From: PVC group bacterium
GTDB taxonomy: Bacteria > Verrucomicrobiota > Kiritimatiellia > UBA8416
Length of the DNA: 7,580 bases
Direction: 5' to 3'
NCBI GenBank assembly: GCA_003567805.1
Contig: PWYP01000016.1
Coordinates: 1-7,580 of the forward strand
In this document: positions 5,291 to 7,580 of the stretch, one piece after another
Layout: each line of letters begins with the position of its first letter
Position numbering within the stretch: position 1 is the first letter of the stretch
The notes under the pieces: generated by a model
The model's input: the letters and a program-made list of their open reading frames with translations, nothing else
Database searches by the model: none
Told to the model about the DNA's origin: nothing
Made by a program: the position numbers and the translations under genes

Positions 5291-6253
5291 ATGAGAATTT
5301 TATCGGGTATCCAGCCATCCGGGAAACTGCATATTGGCAATTATTTCGGGATGATGAAACCGGCGCTGGAACTGCAGCATGAGGGCGATGCGTATCTGTT
5401 TATTGCGAACTACCATGCGTTGACTACGGTCACTGATGGGGAGCTCTTGCGCGCGGCGACGCTTGATGTGGCATTGGATTTTCTGGCTTGTGGGTTGGAC
5501 CCAACCAAAACGGTGTTTTTCCGGCAGAGTGATGTCCCGGAGGTGACGGAATTGACGTGGTTATTGGCCACTGTTACGCCGATGGGCTTACTGGAAAGGT
5601 GTCACTCTTACAAGGATAAGCTGGCAAAGGGAATTCCTGCGAGTCATGCGCTTTTTTCGTATCCGGTGCTGATGGCTGCGGATATTCTGGCGGTACAATC
5701 TGAAGTTGTTCCTGTTGGGCGTGATCAGAAGCAACATGTGGAAGTAACACGTGATATTGCGATGAAATTCAATCAGCGCTTTGGGGATATCTTTACGATA
5801 CCGGAGCCCTCGATTCGGGATCACGTGGCTGTTGTGCCTGGTATCGACGGACAGAAAATGTCGAAATCGTATGATAATCACATTGAGCTTTTTGGGAGTC
5901 CGAAGGCTACGAAGAAACGTGTGATGCAGATTGTGACGGATAGTACCTCGTTGGAGGACCCGAAGAACCCCGAAGGCTGTAATGTGTTTGCCTTGTATCG
6001 GCTGTTCGCGACCGATGCGGAGCAGGCTGAGATGGCAGAGCAGTATCGTGCGGGTGGATTTGGTTATGGTCATGCAAAGAAAGCTTTGTTGGAGGTGATG
6101 GAACGAGAACTTGGCCCTGCGCGCGCGCGTCGGGAAGAACTGGCGCAAGATTTGGGTTATGTGCAGGATGTGTTACGAGATGGTGGTTTGAGAGCGCGTG
6201 CCGTAGCGCGTGAGACCTTGGATCGCGCCCGTGCGGCAACTGGCTTATTATAA
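5291..6253 (+). CDS. trpS: Tryptophanyl-tRNA synthetase
   Basis: This class I aminoacyl-tRNA synthetase activates tryptophan with ATP and charges tRNA(Trp) in the cytoplasm, normally as a homodimer. The 320-residue length is normal for the bacterial enzyme. The ATP-binding signatures are HIGN at residues 14-17 (in PSGKLHIGNYFG) and KMSKS at 189-193. The tryptophan-pocket region FSYPVLMAADILA is followed by VPVGRDQKQHVE, both strongly conserved in the family, as is SYKDK before them. The start ATG at 5291 has a purine-rich GGGGAGAAGGGAAG ribosome-binding stretch directly upstream. The gene begins a block with scpA, 13 bases after its stop. The G-rich leader before it and two tiny reading frames could influence expression, but nothing shows that. 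No defect is seen. Confidence 0.97.
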   Translation: MRILSGIQPSGKLHIGNYFGMMKPALELQHEGDAYLFIANYHALTTVTDGELLRAATLDVALDFLACGLDPTKTVFFRQSDVPEVTELTWLLATVTPMGLLERCHSYKDKLAKGIPASHALFSYPVLMAADILAVQSEVVPVGRDQKQHVEVTRDIAMKFNQRFGDIFTIPEPSIRDHVAVVPGIDGQKMSKSYDNHIELFGSPKATKKRVMQIVTDSTSLEDPKNPEGCNVFALYRLFATDAEQAEMAEQYRAGGFGYGHAKKALLEVMERELGPARARREELAQDLGYVQDVLRDGGLRARAVARETLDRARAATGLL

Positions 6254-6257
6254 AGGG
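6253..6257 (+). promoter_or_regulatory. Ribosome-binding site that fixes the scpA start
   Basis: AAGGG, overlapping the trpS stop codon, lies 9 bases before the ATG at 6267. It favours that start over the in-frame ATG at 6210, which lies inside trpS and would add 19 residues unlike any ScpA N-terminus. Confidence 0.6.
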
Positions 6258-6266
6258 TTTTTGATT

Positions 6267-7070
6267 ATGGCACAAGATGACTACAAGGTGGATCTCGAGG
6301 TCTTTGAAGGTCCATTGGACCTATTGCTTTATCTTATTCGCAAGGATGAGGTGGATATCTATGATATTCCGATCGAGCGGATAACGAATCAATACATGGA
6401 ATATTTGAGCGTTATGCAGATGCTCGATCTGAATATTGCCGGTGAATTTATCGTGATGGCTGCGACGTTGATGATGATCAAAAGTCGTATGTTGTTGCCG
6501 GTAGAAGATCAGAATCCGGATGAGGAAGAAGAGGAAGGTGACGATCCTCGCTGGGATCTCGTGCGGCAACTGGTGGAGTATAAGAAATACAAGGACATCG
6601 CGGGCCAGTTACAGGAGCGCGAGTACTATCAGGAGCACGTTTTCGGATATGGGGGGAATCATCCAGGGGCAAAGGATGTCGAGGATCCAGGGGTGGCACT
6701 GCATGATGTTAGTTTGTTTGACCTGATTAGTGCCTTTCAGGACGTTCTGAAAAAGGCTCCACCGGAAGAATTAGGTGAAATTGCTGATGATCGTTTCACC
6801 GTGGCAGATCAAATCGATGCCTTGTTGAAAACGGTTCGTTCAGGTGGACGCCTGCAATTTTCGCAAATGTTTGGTCGAATGGCTTCTCGCAATGAAATTA
6901 TATGCACATTTTTGGCAGTATTGGAATTGTTGCGATTACGGCAGATATCTGCCGTACAGGATGACCATTTCGGTGATATAGTAATTCAACCCGGAAATCC
7001 GGATGAAGCAATTGAACGCGATCTTGTGGACGATATGACTCCATCCGAGGAGGAAGTAGATCATGGATGA
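6267..7070 (+). CDS. scpA: Segregation and condensation protein A (kleisin)
   Basis: ScpA is the kleisin that bridges the heads of an SMC dimer and, with ScpB, forms the complex that condenses and segregates the bacterial chromosome. The 267-residue protein has the N-terminal signature FEGPLDLLLYLI (13-24) followed by VDIYDIPI and the helix ending MIKSRMLLP (71-78), the SMC-neck-binding region. A highly acidic linker lies at 85-93 (DEEEEEGDD), then a mainly helical middle segment (RQLVEYKKYKDIAGQL) that in the family contacts ScpB. The C-terminal winged-helix domain includes RNEIICTFLAVLELLRLRQI. The start at 6267 is chosen because the family begins near this point and the longer frame would overlap trpS by 44 bases. 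The scpB start codon overlaps its end, the usual arrangement for this pair, implying coupled translation. Confidence 0.95.
   Translation: MAQDDYKVDLEVFEGPLDLLLYLIRKDEVDIYDIPIERITNQYMEYLSVMQMLDLNIAGEFIVMAATLMMIKSRMLLPVEDQNPDEEEEEGDDPRWDLVRQLVEYKKYKDIAGQLQEREYYQEHVFGYGGNHPGAKDVEDPGVALHDVSLFDLISAFQDVLKKAPPEELGEIADDRFTVADQIDALLKTVRSGGRLQFSQMFGRMASRNEIICTFLAVLELLRLRQISAVQDDHFGDIVIQPGNPDEAIERDLVDDMTPSEEEVDHG
6937..6956. repeat. Perfect 20-bp palindrome inside scpA
   Basis: TACGGCAGAT is followed immediately by its exact reverse complement. It lies in the C-terminal domain region of scpA (coding for LRQISAV), about 110 bases before the scpB start. A perfect palindrome of this length is unexpected by chance in a window this size, but no role is shown. 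Confidence 0.6.
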
Positions 7071-7580
7071 TGCAACGCGTTTACCTGCCTTGCGAGAGAT
7101 TATTGGCGCTTTGATTTTTGGCGCGAATCGACCGATTACGGCTCGCGAACTTCGGCAGTGCTTACACGAGGTGGCGGAGGCAGACAAGGATACGGCCGTT
7201 TTTGCGGAGGCGAGTCTGAAGGATATCGAGAAAGAGATTCAGGCGCTGCATGAAGAGTTGCAATTGCGTGAAACGGGGTTTGGTGTTTATGAGGTTGCTG
7301 GCGGTTGGCGGTTACAGAGTAATGTGTCGTGTGGTCGCTGGTTGAAGAACTTGCTCAAAGTGAAGCCACAACGGTTATCCCAGCCTGCATTGGAAACCAT
7401 GGCCATTATTGCATATCGGCAACCGATTTCGAAAGCTGAGATCGAGGCGATTCGCGGTGTGGGTGTGTCGCACATCATCAAACAATTGATGGAAGTACAA
7501 TTGGTAAAGATCGTGGGTCGTAGTGAATTGCCGGGGCGTCCTTTTTTGTATGGTACCACGGGCCGCTTTCTAGAGCATTT
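7063..7580 (+). CDS. scpB: Segregation and condensation protein B, 3'-truncated by the window end
   Basis: ScpB is a winged-helix dimer that binds ScpA in the SMC condensation complex. The ATG at 7063 overlaps the last 8 bases of scpA, with GAGGAGGAAG at 7047-7056 as a strong ribosome-binding site. The 172 complete codons visible cover most of the family's conserved part: an N-terminal winged helix (LREIIGALIFGANRPIT, then a helical stretch) and the second one with RLSQPALETMAIIAYRQP (from residue 104), AEIEAIRGV and GRPFLYGTT. These match the family consensus closely. The reading frame stays open to base 7580, so only the C-terminal tail is missing. No unusual feature is seen. Confidence 0.95.
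   Translation, partial: MDDATRLPALREIIGALIFGANRPITARELRQCLHEVAEADKDTAVFAEASLKDIEKEIQALHEELQLRETGFGVYEVAGGWRLQSNVSCGRWLKNLLKVKPQRLSQPALETMAIIAYRQPISKAEIEAIRGVGVSHIIKQLMEVQLVKIVGRSELPGRPFLYGTTGRFLEH

Noticed and set aside
6210..6266. Longer scpA starting at ATG 6210
   Set aside because: It would overlap trpS by 44 bases and add residues not typical of ScpA; ATG 6267 has a ribosome-binding site at a good distance.

Overview
This looks like a bacterial chromosomal segment with dense housekeeping genes. The layout (PTS enzyme I, argJ, argB, then trpS-scpA-scpB) and an off-operon GspG-like protein would fit the PVC group (Verrucomicrobiota, Lentisphaerota or Kiritimatiellota). That placement is a low-confidence guess from gene style and not from any search.

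Positions 1-3779 hold three tightly packed plus-strand genes. The first is a 5'-truncated PTS enzyme I; its four catalytic or metal-binding residues are all offset by 29 from E. coli PtsI, so about 29 codons lie outside the window. Next is argJ (ornithine acetyltransferase, with its autocleavage Thr188), and then argB (acetylglutamate kinase with the N-terminal helix and C-terminal signature of the arginine-inhibited class). ArgJ recycles the acetyl group in the cyclic arginine pathway, and ArgB is its usual feedback-controlled step.

Positions 3780-4965 are different. Two small minus-strand genes, a GspG-like secreted or anchored protein and an unrecognised four-helix membrane protein, are each flanked by copies of a related sequence at about 3786-3801, 4287-4362 and 4901-4965. 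The two fuller copies have the arrangement expected of integron attC sites: an AAC-type outer box, a CGCC inner box, a central stem, a GGCG-type inner box and a GTTAGGC-type outer core, with the next reading frame starting 16-32 bases later. No integrase is visible. This is the most interesting part of the window and is best described as a possible, degenerate two-cassette array lacking an integrase.

Positions 4966-5290 contain no convincing gene. They hold a perfect 8-bp-arm inverted repeat, a possible sigma70-type promoter, and a G-rich leader with a canonical G-quadruplex pattern and tiny reading frames just upstream of trpS.

Positions 5291-7580 hold a plus-strand operon: trpS (tryptophanyl-tRNA synthetase), scpA 13 bases later, and scpB, which overlaps scpA by 8 bases and runs off the window. 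ScpA and ScpB are the kleisin and its partner in the SMC chromosome-condensation complex.
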